This document shows positions 40,273 through 48,442 of a stretch of DNA of 64,000 nt, piece after piece. This DNA comes from Actinobacteria bacterium UBA6100. GTDB lineage: Bacteria; Actinomycetota; Coriobacteriia; Anaerosomatales; Anaerosomataceae. Numbering within the stretch: position 1 is the stretch's first letter; each line of letters begins with the position of its first letter. Position numbers and translations under genes: made by a program. A model generated the notes under the pieces. That model saw only the letters and a program-made list of their open reading frames with translations. It searched no databases and was not told the origin of the DNA. The stretch lies in NCBI GenBank assembly GCA_002423585.1, contig DIWS01000005.1:109987-173986 (forward strand). The letters are read 5' to 3'.

Positions 40273-40821
40273 TCAGCGCCCGTGGATGATCCCGCGCGCT
40301 ATCATCAGTAGTCCGAAGGTGATCACCAGCGCGGGAAGCACGAGCCCGAAGCCCCATCCGAGACCCGGTCCGCCCACCTCGGCCACGCGGACGAAGAACC
40401 ACTCGGCGAGGATGAAGAGTACCGCCGCCGCGGCCAGCAGCACGCCCCCTGCGACACGCGCCCATCGCGAACGCTCGTGGATGCCCGCCAGGAGAAGGCC
40501 GAGTCCGACGCCGCCCGGAGCCACGAGGGCCCAGGCGTACGACCAGCTCTGCCAGTCACCCGTGAACGCCTGCACCTCGAGGACCACTCCGGCCACGACC
40601 ACCACGGCTCCGGGAACGGCCAGATAGCCGAGTCCCCGCCCGGGCGGGCTCGCGAACGCCGCCGCGGTGATCGCCACCCCCGGTCCCAGGATGAGAAGCG
40701 GCCACCCGAGTTGGATCACCCGGATGCCGAGCACCTGCGTGAGGGTGAGCACCGCACCGAGCAGTACGAGACTCACACCGAGCACGACGGCGAAATCATC
40801 ACCGATGCCACGCTTGTCCAT
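40273..40821 (-). CDS. Polytopic membrane protein, DUF5668-like
   Basis: 182 residues with about five to six hydrophobic segments (FAVVLGVSLVLLGAVLTLTQ, WPLLILGPGVAITAAAF, LAVPGAVVVVAGVVLEVQ, GGVGLGLLLAGI, VAGGVLLAAAAVLFILAEWF, LVLPALVITFGLLMIARG). The repeated G-x-x-L-x-L-G-x-x-x-x-x-x pattern resembles the LiaF/DUF5668 transmembrane module at 20490, without the beta domain. No function is known. It starts 10 nt after the histidine kinase stop and probably shares its transcript. Confidence 0.7.
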   Translation of the reverse strand: MDKRGIGDDFAVVLGVSLVLLGAVLTLTQVLGIRVIQLGWPLLILGPGVAITAAAFASPPGRGLGYLAVPGAVVVVAGVVLEVQAFTGDWQSWSYAWALVAPGGVGLGLLLAGIHERSRWARVAGGVLLAAAAVLFILAEWFFVRVAEVGGPGLGWGFGLVLPALVITFGLLMIARGIIHGR

Positions 40822-40831
40822 GGTCGCCCGC

Positions 40832-42859
40832 CTACTCCTCGATATCCCCGGCCGGCCCGTGACACTCCTGCGGGATCGTCAGCGTGAAGACGGAGCCCTT
40901 CTGCGGCTCGCTCGTCACGGTGATCGAACCTCCGAGCGTCGACGCGATGCGACGGCTCGTAGGCAGTCCGATCCCGGCCGCCGAGTTATGGATCTCGGGT
41001 CCGACGAACAGCGTCGCCACCTGTCGCGCGCTGAGTCCCGGCCCCGTGTCAGCGACGGATATGTGGCTCGGCCCGTCCGGCTCGCGATCGATGGTGACCG
41101 TCACGCCTCCCCGCTCGGTGTAGCGGATGGCGTTGGAGAGCAGGTTCAAGATGATCTGCTGGAGCTTGTAGCGGTCCGTGGTGACGGTGACCGGACGCTC
41201 GTCCGCTTCGAGAACGAGTTTCAGCCCCTTGTCCTCGGCAAAGGCCGAGAGCCCGAACAGGACCGACTCCGCGAGGCTCACGAGGTCGACCTCGTCGGGC
41301 TCACATGCCATCTCGCTCTCCGCGAGCTTCCGCGTCTCCATGAGTGAGGCGGCGAATGCTGCGAGGCGCTTGCCCGCCTGCTGGATCATCTCGACCTGAC
41401 GATGCTGCTCGCGGTTGAGCTCGCCGGGCGCACCGCTCGCCAGCAGATCCGAGAAGCCGGTGATCGTCTGAAGTGACGTGCGCAGCTCCTGGGCGAGGCT
41501 CACGAAGACCATGTCGCGCGCTGTGGAAGCCTGTTGCAGCTCGGCGTTCGCGCGGAGCAGGTCCTCCGTGCGCTGTCCGACGATCACCTCGAGGCCACGC
41601 CTGCTGCGCTCGAGTTCGGCCTCCATGCGCTTACGCTCGGTGATGTCGTTGATCATCATGTAGAGCAGCTGCCGGCCGCCCACCGCGATCGGGCCGATGT
41701 TCACCTCGACGTCACGCGACTCGCCGTCGCCGAGCAGGTGACGGGCGATGAAGTTGCTGCGGTTGCCCTTGAGTGCGCGCTGGAGCTCCTCGTGCACCAC
41801 CTCCGACGCGAGCGCGTCGATCTGGAGCACGCTCATCGTGACGAACTCCTCATGCGGGTAGTGATACATCTTGCATGCGGCGGGGTTGGCATCGACCACC
41901 TGCGTGGTGTCGGGCTCGACCAACAGGATCGGGACGGCGCTCCCCTCGAAGACCGCGCCGTATCGCTGCTCGCTCTCCTTCAGTTCGCGCTTGGCCATGA
42001 GATCGCCGAGCGCCTGCGCGACCTGCCACGCGACGATCGAGAAGGCCGCGGACGTCCCCGCGATGTCGGTAAGGGGCCGACGCCACACACCGATGAGCAC
42101 TCCGACCTCGTCGCCCTCGGGATCCGAGAGAGCGACGCCGACACACGATTCGTAGCCGCTCCCCGCCATCATCGGATCGTCCGGGAACGCCGCGGCCAGA
42201 TCCGAAGGGATACAGACCAGCCTGCGGCCAGAGAAGCTGTCCAGCACGGTATGGCGCATGGTCATGCTCCGCGGACCCTCGTACGGGTCGTCATCGGGGG
42301 CCCACAGGGAGAGGATGTGCGCCTCGGAGGAGTAGTCGGGGTCGACCTCGAGCACCGCCACACGCGCTGCCGAGGTGAGTGAGCCCAGGTGCGCGAGAAC
42401 CGACTCGAAGTCGCGCGGTCCCACCGCGGGCCCGGTGGGCGCGACGTCTCGCAGTCGCTCGCTCGGGACGTTCAGCACGAGGACAAGGGCGCCCGCCAGC
42501 GCCCCGCGCTCCCCCCTGAACGGAAGCACCGTCATCATGGCCTCCGCGCCCTGCATGTCCGACAGGCGCACTCGAAGCCGCACGTCGAACAGGGGGGCCG
42601 CTTCATCGGCCCGGGCCGCGATGATCGTCCACAGGTCGGTACCGTCCTGCGCGATGATCCGGAGCGATCCCCCCGGTCCGGGGACGAGCAGATGCTCGAC
42701 GGCACTGTTGCTCATGATCAGACTGCCGTCCGCATCGAACAGCATCATCGGCAGAGGCTGCGCTTCGAGCAGCGCTACGAGATAGGGGTGGCCGAACGCG
42801 TCTCCAACCGTCGCCACACCGGTCTGGCGCTCGCCCTTCGCCTCATTCTTGGCCGACAC
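40832..42859 (-). CDS. PAS/GAF sensor histidine-kinase-like protein lacking the phospho-acceptor His
   Basis: 675 residues, no transmembrane segments seen. Order: PAS-like (about 25-130), GAF-like (about 150-285), PAS (about 295-410), dimerisation helix pair (about 445-515) and HATPase_c (about 550-665). The H-box, normally SHELRTP, reads A456-Q457-E-L-R-T-S, so the phosphorylated His is Gln. The ATP domain looks functional: N572/N576 in the N-box, DTGPG at 604-608, GIGLP at 629-633. It may act as a pseudokinase, binding ATP or partner kinases. No response regulator is adjacent. Confidence 0.87.
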   Translation of the reverse strand: MSAKNEAKGERQTGVATVGDAFGHPYLVALLEAQPLPMMLFDADGSLIMSNSAVEHLLVPGPGGSLRIIAQDGTDLWTIIAARADEAAPLFDVRLRVRLSDMQGAEAMMTVLPFRGERGALAGALVLVLNVPSERLRDVAPTGPAVGPRDFESVLAHLGSLTSAARVAVLEVDPDYSSEAHILSLWAPDDDPYEGPRSMTMRHTVLDSFSGRRLVCIPSDLAAAFPDDPMMAGSGYESCVGVALSDPEGDEVGVLIGVWRRPLTDIAGTSAAFSIVAWQVAQALGDLMAKRELKESEQRYGAVFEGSAVPILLVEPDTTQVVDANPAACKMYHYPHEEFVTMSVLQIDALASEVVHEELQRALKGNRSNFIARHLLGDGESRDVEVNIGPIAVGGRQLLYMMINDITERKRMEAELERSRRGLEVIVGQRTEDLLRANAELQQASTARDMVFVSLAQELRTSLQTITGFSDLLASGAPGELNREQHRQVEMIQQAGKRLAAFAASLMETRKLAESEMACEPDEVDLVSLAESVLFGLSAFAEDKGLKLVLEADERPVTVTTDRYKLQQIILNLLSNAIRYTERGGVTVTIDREPDGPSHISVADTGPGLSARQVATLFVGPEIHNSAAGIGLPTSRRIASTLGGSITVTSEPQKGSVFTLTIPQECHGPAGDIEE

Positions 42860-42930
42860 CTGTCCTCCTCGGGATGCCGCCTGTCATCAACTGTGACGAT
42901 AGCACGCACGGGCCACAGCGCGCCCGGATG

Positions 42931-43812
42931 CTACGCCCGTGCGCGTCCGCGCGCGTTGACGAGCGCGACGCCGGCGATCGCGACCACGCCGCCGACGAGT
43001 GACAGCACGCTCGGAACCTCGGCGATCCAGACGAACGCGATGGCGATCGCGGAGACCGGCGAGAGATACAGGAACGCCGAGAGGACCGACGCCGGCATCC
43101 GGGCGAGCGCATAGGACCACGCGAGGTAGGCCAGCGCCGCCGGGAACACGCCCAGATAGAGCACCGCGAGTGTGGCCGAGAGCGGCGCCACCGGCAGTTG
43201 CGTCGCCAACCCGGGCGCCCACAGCAGCATCGGGAGGGTGCCGGACCAGATCACGTACGTCGTGAACTCGAGAGGCCGATAGCGTGCGAGCAACGGCTTG
43301 GAGACCACGAAGTAAGCAGCTGTCGAAACCGCCGAGAGCAGGATCAGCAACGCGGCCGGCTCGAACCGCACGCCGCCCGACCCCTCCCCGAGCGTGATGA
43401 GCGCGACGCCCGCGAACGACACGCCGATGCCGGCCCATCCGGTCAGCGAGAGCCGCTCGCCTAAGACAGCCACGGCCATGAGTGCGGTGAAGACCGGGCC
43501 GGACGCGATGATGAGACTCGCCGCTCCGGCGCTCACGGTCTGCTCACCGAAGTTGAGCGCCACGTGGTACACGGTGATGCCCAGCAGCCCTGCGAGCACG
43601 ATGCGCGGGAGATCGCGGCCCTCGGGCAGCCGCATCCTCGTGACGAGCGCGTAGACGCCGAGCACGAGTGAGGCCGTGCCGAAACGCAGGAGCGCGAGCT
43701 CTCCGGGGCCGTAGCCGACGAGGCCCGCCTTGATGCCGGCGAACGCCGATGACCACAGCAGCAGTGTGAGCGCGATCGCCGCGCCCGTCTTCGGTTCGAG
43801 TGCCCGCCTCAC
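42931..43812 (-). CDS. EamA-family (DMT superfamily) exporter
   Basis: 293 residues, ten hydrophobic segments in two EamA repeats (start LTLLLWSSAFAGIKAGLVGY; second repeat from LLILLSAVSTAAYFVVSKPL). The family exports amino acids or metabolites; the substrate is unknown. GTG 43812 overlaps the ABC permease stop by 4 nt (GTGA), so it is the last gene of the ABC operon. Confidence 0.88.
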   Translation of the reverse strand: MRRALEPKTGAAIALTLLLWSSAFAGIKAGLVGYGPGELALLRFGTASLVLGVYALVTRMRLPEGRDLPRIVLAGLLGITVYHVALNFGEQTVSAGAASLIIASGPVFTALMAVAVLGERLSLTGWAGIGVSFAGVALITLGEGSGGVRFEPAALLILLSAVSTAAYFVVSKPLLARYRPLEFTTYVIWSGTLPMLLWAPGLATQLPVAPLSATLAVLYLGVFPAALAYLAWSYALARMPASVLSAFLYLSPVSAIAIAFVWIAEVPSVLSLVGGVVAIAGVALVNARGRARA

Positions 43813-44987
43813 TCGAACTTCAGCATCTTGATGCCGACGCCGAGCGTGACCGCCGCGAAGCCGAGCAGCACGAGTGTCGGGAGCACCGCACTTGTGAGGC
43901 CCTGGTTGCGGGCGACCACGTCGGTGAGGCCGATGATCGCCCAACCCGTCGGGGTCGCCTTCGCGATCGTCTGCATCGCCGGTGCCACCACCTCGAGCGG
44001 CCACAGACATCCGCCGAGCATCGCCAGTCCGGTGGAGACCAGCGGCGAGAGCCCGCTCATCTGGTCACGCGTGCGCACGAGTGCTGAGATCATCACCGCC
44101 AGTCCAGTGCCGGCGAGGATGTACGAGCCGAGCACGAGCGCCACGCCCAACGGGTCCCGTCCCCACGGGACGCCGAAGGCGAGCGCGCCGACGAGCACGA
44201 GCACGAGCGCCTGGACCGTGGCCGCCATGACCGTGCCGAGCACCTTGCCCGACACGATCGCGGCGCGGCTGACCGGCGCGACCATGAGCCGCCGGAGTGT
44301 CCCTTGCTCGCGCTCCTCGAGGATGCCTCCCGCGCTGCCGAAGGTCATGAACAGGATGAACCACACCGTGAAGCCGATCGAGCTCTGCGTGGAGCCCTCG
44401 GCGATCACACTGTCGCCCCGCACCTCGGAGGCGACGACCGTCTGGCCCTCGGTGTAGACCGGCGGCGTGGGCTCCCACTTCGCGTCCGTTTCGGCGTAGA
44501 CGTCGTCGAACTCCGCGGCGCCGGGTATGGCTGTCGAGACGATCTCGGCGGCGGCCGCGTTGCCCGACATGCGCATGGCGATGCCCTGCACCACCGAGAA
44601 GACCGCATACCCGCTCTGCGACGTCGGGTTGCGCATGATCTCGATGGTGGCTCCTGCGCCGGACAGGTCGCTGCCGAAGCCCTCGGGCACGAGCACGGCC
44701 ACGGCGGCATCGCCTGCAGCGATCTGCGCCTCGGCCTCCTCGCGGGTGGCCTCCTCGATCTTGAGCGACTCCTCGGCGTCGACGAGCTCGCCGACCTGCG
44801 CGGAATACGAGGTGCCGTCCTCGTCGACGAAGAGCACGCCGAGCTCGGAGACCTGCGCTCCGGCGAACGCCGAGCCGAAGAGCATCGTGAGTACGAGCGG
44901 CAACACGACCACGCCGACAACCTCGGCCGGGTTGCGGAGAAGCTGCACGGCGTTGAGCCACGCCAGGGCGAGTATCTTGCGCATCAT
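43809..44987 (-). CDS. ABC-2 type permease
   Basis: 392 residues. One N-terminal helix (about 20-40), a large extracytoplasmic loop, and five C-terminal helices, the ABC-2/NatB-like layout. A conserved EEREQGTLRRLMVAPVSRAA amphipathic segment precedes the C-terminal helices. Coupled by ATGA to the upstream permease. With the ATPase it likely forms an efflux system for a drug, lipid or peptide. Confidence 0.9.
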   Translation of the reverse strand: MMRKILALAWLNAVQLLRNPAEVVGVVVLPLVLTMLFGSAFAGAQVSELGVLFVDEDGTSYSAQVGELVDAEESLKIEEATREEAEAQIAAGDAAVAVLVPEGFGSDLSGAGATIEIMRNPTSQSGYAVFSVVQGIAMRMSGNAAAAEIVSTAIPGAAEFDDVYAETDAKWEPTPPVYTEGQTVVASEVRGDSVIAEGSTQSSIGFTVWFILFMTFGSAGGILEEREQGTLRRLMVAPVSRAAIVSGKVLGTVMAATVQALVLVLVGALAFGVPWGRDPLGVALVLGSYILAGTGLAVMISALVRTRDQMSGLSPLVSTGLAMLGGCLWPLEVVAPAMQTIAKATPTGWAIIGLTDVVARNQGLTSAVLPTLVLLGFAAVTLGVGIKMLKFE

Positions 44988-46189
44988 TCGTACCTCAGCC
45001 GCCAGACACCGAACCAGAAGAGAACGAGCCCGATCGCGAGGACCGCGGCGATATTGGGCGCTACGGCCGCGAGCGTGGCCCCGCGCATAAGATCGAGGAA
45101 GGCGTCGACGGTCCAGTACACCGGCGAGAGGACCTGGGCCGGCAGCAGCCACTCGGGCAGCTGCTCGGCGGGGATCATCGAGCCGCCGAGTGCGGCGAAC
45201 AGCATGATGAACGCGGGAGCGATGCCGCCGATGGCGCGCTCGGAGCGGCCGAGCGCGGCGAGCGTCATCGCGAGGCCGGCGGCAGCGATGGTCTCGGCGA
45301 AGCCGACCAGCACCACCCCGAGGACGTTCGTGCCCCAATCCACCTGGAAGAGCAGCCGGGTGCCGAGGTAGAGCACGATGAACTGCAGCGCGCCGATCAA
45401 CAGCACGCCGAGCGCCTTGCCGCCCACGATCGTCACCTTGCCTGACGGTGTAGACATCATGCGGGCGAGTGTCTGCTCGCGCCGCTCACGCACGAAGGAG
45501 AATGCCCCGAACATCCCGCCGAAGAGCAGGAACATCCCCGACATGGCGGCGGCGTAGTACGAGATCATCGAGACCTGCTTCTCGATCTCCACTTCGACCT
45601 CTCGCACGGTCACCGCGTCGAAGGCGAGCTCGGGGATCTGCTGCGCCGAGGGCGGCGAGCCGACCGTTCCCGAAGGCGCGCCCTGCGCGGCCCCGCCGGC
45701 GAACGTCTCCTGCAGCGTGTGCGCCGCGATGATCTGCGCCGATGCGTTCGCGACTCCCGCACGCACCACGCCAGCCCAGATGCCGGCACTCATCTGCGAG
45801 CCCGGGTCCTGCAGCACTTCGAGCGCGACCGGTTCGTCGGCGAGCACCTTCTCGGTGAGGTCCGCCGGCACGATGAGCGCCGCGGTGAGATCGCCGCGCT
45901 CCACTTCGGTGCGCACCGCCTCGGCATCCTCACGCACGCTGATGTTGAAGACCGCGTCGATGTCCTCCGAGGACGTGAGACCTTCCACGAACCGCGCGCC
46001 GGTGTCGCCCTCATCCAGGTTGACGATCGCGACCTTGGTATCGAGCGAGTCACCCTCGCCGATGTTGCCGAGCGCCGAGCCGAGGATGAAGATCAGCCCG
46101 AGCGGCATGGCGAGCATCACGAGCAGGGCTGCGCGGTCGCGAACCATGATCTTCGTGTCCTTGGCGGCGATGGTGAACAGCGGGCTCAT
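44984..46189 (-). CDS. ABC-2 type permease
   Basis: 401 residues of the same architecture as its neighbour: helix at about 22-42, an extracytoplasmic domain of about 180 residues (KVAIVNLDEGDTGARFVEGL), and a C-terminal membrane domain with VRERREQTLARMMSTPSGKV. Two different permeases probably form a heterodimer around the single ATPase. The ATPase gene ends 2 nt upstream. Confidence 0.9.
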   Translation of the reverse strand: MSPLFTIAAKDTKIMVRDRAALLVMLAMPLGLIFILGSALGNIGEGDSLDTKVAIVNLDEGDTGARFVEGLTSSEDIDAVFNISVREDAEAVRTEVERGDLTAALIVPADLTEKVLADEPVALEVLQDPGSQMSAGIWAGVVRAGVANASAQIIAAHTLQETFAGGAAQGAPSGTVGSPPSAQQIPELAFDAVTVREVEVEIEKQVSMISYYAAAMSGMFLLFGGMFGAFSFVRERREQTLARMMSTPSGKVTIVGGKALGVLLIGALQFIVLYLGTRLLFQVDWGTNVLGVVLVGFAETIAAAGLAMTLAALGRSERAIGGIAPAFIMLFAALGGSMIPAEQLPEWLLPAQVLSPVYWTVDAFLDLMRGATLAAVAPNIAAVLAIGLVLFWFGVWRLRYE

Positions 46190-46191
46190 GA

Positions 46192-47130
46192 TCAGTCCCG
46201 GAGGCTCTTGCCGGTGAGGTGCAGGAACACGCTTTCCAGGTTGGGCTCCGTCACCGTGATCGATGTGACGTGCGCGCCCTCGCTCTCAAGCGTCGCCACC
46301 AGCTTGCCGAGGACGGAGCCGCTGCTCGGCGTGAGCACCTGGATAGCGCCGTCGGTGCGGTCCGCCTGCTTAACGCCCTCGATCTCGCGAACACGGTCGA
46401 GCACGCAGTCGGTCACCTCGGTGACCTTCACGTCGACGACGTCCATCCCGCCCACCACGTCGCGCAGCTCGTTCAGCGTGCCGGACGCGATGATCTTCCC
46501 GTGATCCATGATGGCGATGCGATCGCAGAGGTACTCGACCTCTTCCATGTAGTGACTGGTGTACAGCACGGTCATGCCTGCGGCATTGAGCTGTTTGACC
46601 GTCTCGAGGATGTGGTTGCGGCTCTGCGGGTCGATGCCCACGGTGGGCTCGTCCATGAGCAGTACCTTCGGCTTGTGCAGGATCCCGGCAGCGATGTTGA
46701 TGCGGCGCTTCATGCCGCCCGAATACTTCTCCACGCGCTCCTTGGCGCGGTCTGCGAGCCCCGCGAGCTCGAGCGCCTCGGCCACGGCAGACTTGAGCGC
46801 GCCCCCCGACAGTCCGTACATCTGGCCCCAGAACGCGAGGTTCTCCTGCGCCGACAGCGTGGGGTAGAGCGCGATCTCCTGCGGCACGACGCCGAGGGTG
46901 CTCTTCACTGCACCGGGCGCCGTCGCGACCTCGTTGCCGTCAACGGTGATCGAGCCAGCGGTGGGATCGATCAGGCACGACACCATGGAGATGGTGGTGG
47001 TCTTCCCGGCGCCGTTCGGGCCGAGCAGCCCGAAGATCTCGCCCTGTTCTATGGCGAAGGAGACATCGTCGACGGCCGCGAGCTCGCCGAAGCGCTTGAC
47101 GAGGCCACGTACTTCTACAATGGTGCCCAT
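46192..47130 (-). CDS. ABC transporter ATP-binding protein
   Basis: 312 residues from ATG 47130 (GGGGGG upstream). Walker A GPNGAGKTT, Q-loop VPQEIALYPTLSAQEN, signature YSGGMKRRI, Walker B VLLMDEPTVGIDP and H-loop TSHYMEEVEYLCDRI are all intact. The C-terminal 80 residues form the DUF4162-like accessory domain typical of exporters. First gene of the four-gene unit running to the EamA gene. Confidence 0.95.
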   Translation of the reverse strand: MGTIVEVRGLVKRFGELAAVDDVSFAIEQGEIFGLLGPNGAGKTTTISMVSCLIDPTAGSITVDGNEVATAPGAVKSTLGVVPQEIALYPTLSAQENLAFWGQMYGLSGGALKSAVAEALELAGLADRAKERVEKYSGGMKRRINIAAGILHKPKVLLMDEPTVGIDPQSRNHILETVKQLNAAGMTVLYTSHYMEEVEYLCDRIAIMDHGKIIASGTLNELRDVVGGMDVVDVKVTEVTDCVLDRVREIEGVKQADRTDGAIQVLTPSSGSVLGKLVATLESEGAHVTSITVTEPNLESVFLHLTGKSLRD

Positions 47131-47276
47131 GGAACCCCCCGAGATGACGCCTGCGGTTGCCACCGCGACTATGTCACGGTTCACGTATCAGCGCGATACT
47201 GGACCGATGCCCTCCAGATGAATACCACTCTGCACGACGCAGTGCAATCGCCGCATAACCTAGCGACAGGAGCCCC

Positions 47277-48092
47277 ATGTCTGACTCCCGGAACGAACCC
47301 GCCCGGCCAGGCGCGCGCCTCGCGATCGTCGCGGTGGCAGGCGTGCTCGTCCTCGGCCTCGCTGCAGCGGCCGTGACCGCCCTCATGCGGACCGGTCGAG
47401 ATGAGCCGGTGGCGGTGACACCACCCGAGACGCCGGTCTCGGAGTCCGCCGAGGCGCCTGCCTCACCGGACCTCTCCATCGAGGGACAGGCCGAGACGGT
47501 CGCGTTCCTCATAATGACCTCGAGCAGCGGCTGGGCGGCGCACATCACGGGCACCGAGACCACCACGCTCCTGCGCCGTCCGGTGATCATCGTCGCCACC
47601 GATATCGGCCCCGAGCAGGCCGGGCTGTCTGACGAGTTCACCACCGGGCTTTCGTCATTCGCCGCCGGACTCACCACCGCCGATGGAGCACCGTACACCT
47701 ATCACCTGCAGATACGCTCCTCCGAGGGGGATGTCATCGGTGTGATCTCGTCGACCGACGACCGCTGGGAGCTCGAGGTGCCGACTGCCCCCGGTGACAC
47801 CGAGTCGTTGCGCTCGTGGCTCGACGCGGTCTACGGGTCGGGTGCCCCGCGGCCCGAGACGTGGTTCGTTCGCATCACGGGTATCGACGGGAGCGTCGAT
47901 GCCGACGGGAACGTCGTCGTGCGGACCGATCTGGACCCGGACAGTCTCGACGACCAGCAGACTGCGCAGACGATCATCGACGCCGTGAACTCCTCGGGCG
48001 CGACCTTCGCTCAGGGGATCCGTGTGGTCTTCGGCGATGGGACCTTCGAGTGGAGTGCGCTGCTCGACGGGGTCGACCCCTTCGGGCCGTAG
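47277..48092 (+). CDS. Membrane-anchored protein of unknown function
   Basis: 271 residues. A short cytoplasmic N-terminus, one helix (IVAVAGVLVLGLAAAAVTAL, about 18-37), a Pro/Glu-rich linker and an exposed domain of about 200 residues with no family I recognise. The domain alternates strands and helices (FLIMTSSSGWAAHITGTETT; YTYHLQIRSSEGDVIGVISS). ATG 47277 has AGGAG nearby. It is divergent from the ABC operon and followed by a strong hairpin. Confidence 0.7.
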   Translation: MSDSRNEPARPGARLAIVAVAGVLVLGLAAAAVTALMRTGRDEPVAVTPPETPVSESAEAPASPDLSIEGQAETVAFLIMTSSSGWAAHITGTETTTLLRRPVIIVATDIGPEQAGLSDEFTTGLSSFAAGLTTADGAPYTYHLQIRSSEGDVIGVISSTDDRWELEVPTAPGDTESLRSWLDAVYGSGAPRPETWFVRITGIDGSVDADGNVVVRTDLDPDSLDDQQTAQTIIDAVNSSGATFAQGIRVVFGDGTFEWSALLDGVDPFGP

Positions 48093-48112
48093 CGGACTCA
48101 CTGCGAACAGGA

Positions 48113-48144
48113 GCGGCCGGTCGCCTCAACGGGTGACCGGCCGC
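48113..48144 (+). terminator. Stem-loop between the anchored protein gene and tRNA-Ala
   Basis: A 13-bp stem (left arm GCGGCCGGTCGCC, one G-U pair) with the 6-nt loop TCAACG, 20 nt after the stop at 48092. It can serve both converging units. It shares GGTCGCCTCAA with the hairpin at 62215. No T-run follows. Confidence 0.65.
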
Positions 48145-48153
48145 ATATGTGTG

Positions 48154-48228
48154 TGGTGGACCCAGGGGGATTCGAACCCCCAACCTCCACCTTGCAAAGG
48201 TGGCACTCTCCCGTTGAGTTATGGGCCC
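48154..48228 (-). tRNA. tRNA-Ala (UGC)
   Basis: Complete cloverleaf on the minus strand, 75 nt including an encoded CCA. The acceptor stem GGGCCCA/TGGGTCC contains the G3-U70 pair that specifies alanine. The anticodon arm is CCACC-TTTGCAA-GGTGG with anticodon TGC, and the T arm is GGGGG-TTCGAAT-CCCCC. The discriminator base is A. Confidence 0.97.
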
Positions 48229-48352
48229 GCAAGCACGCCGAAGGCGCCATGCAGACGGAGAGTATAGCACCTGACGCGATCGCCGGTCTGCCTCCCGGAC
48301 CAGAGTCAGCCACGTGCACGCCACGACCATTTCGCCTACACGCCGCGGGCGC

Positions 48353-48368
48353 GAAACGGGCCCGTAAC
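48353..48368 (+). promoter_or_regulatory. GAAAC-n6-GTAAC motif upstream of amtB
   Basis: GAAAC (48353-48357), six bases, GTAAC (48364-48368), 75 nt before the amtB start. Half-site sequences and spacing resemble GlnR boxes of nitrogen regulons in Actinobacteria. One box only, and GlnR is not known from the window. A GGAGGC/GCCTCC hairpin (48393-48409) lies between it and amtB. Confidence 0.35.
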
Positions 48369-48442
48369 CGCAGCCGCCTAGCGTAGAGGACGGGAGGCGG
48401 CGTGCCTCCGTCGGTCGTCGCATGACGAAGGAGGCGGTACAG

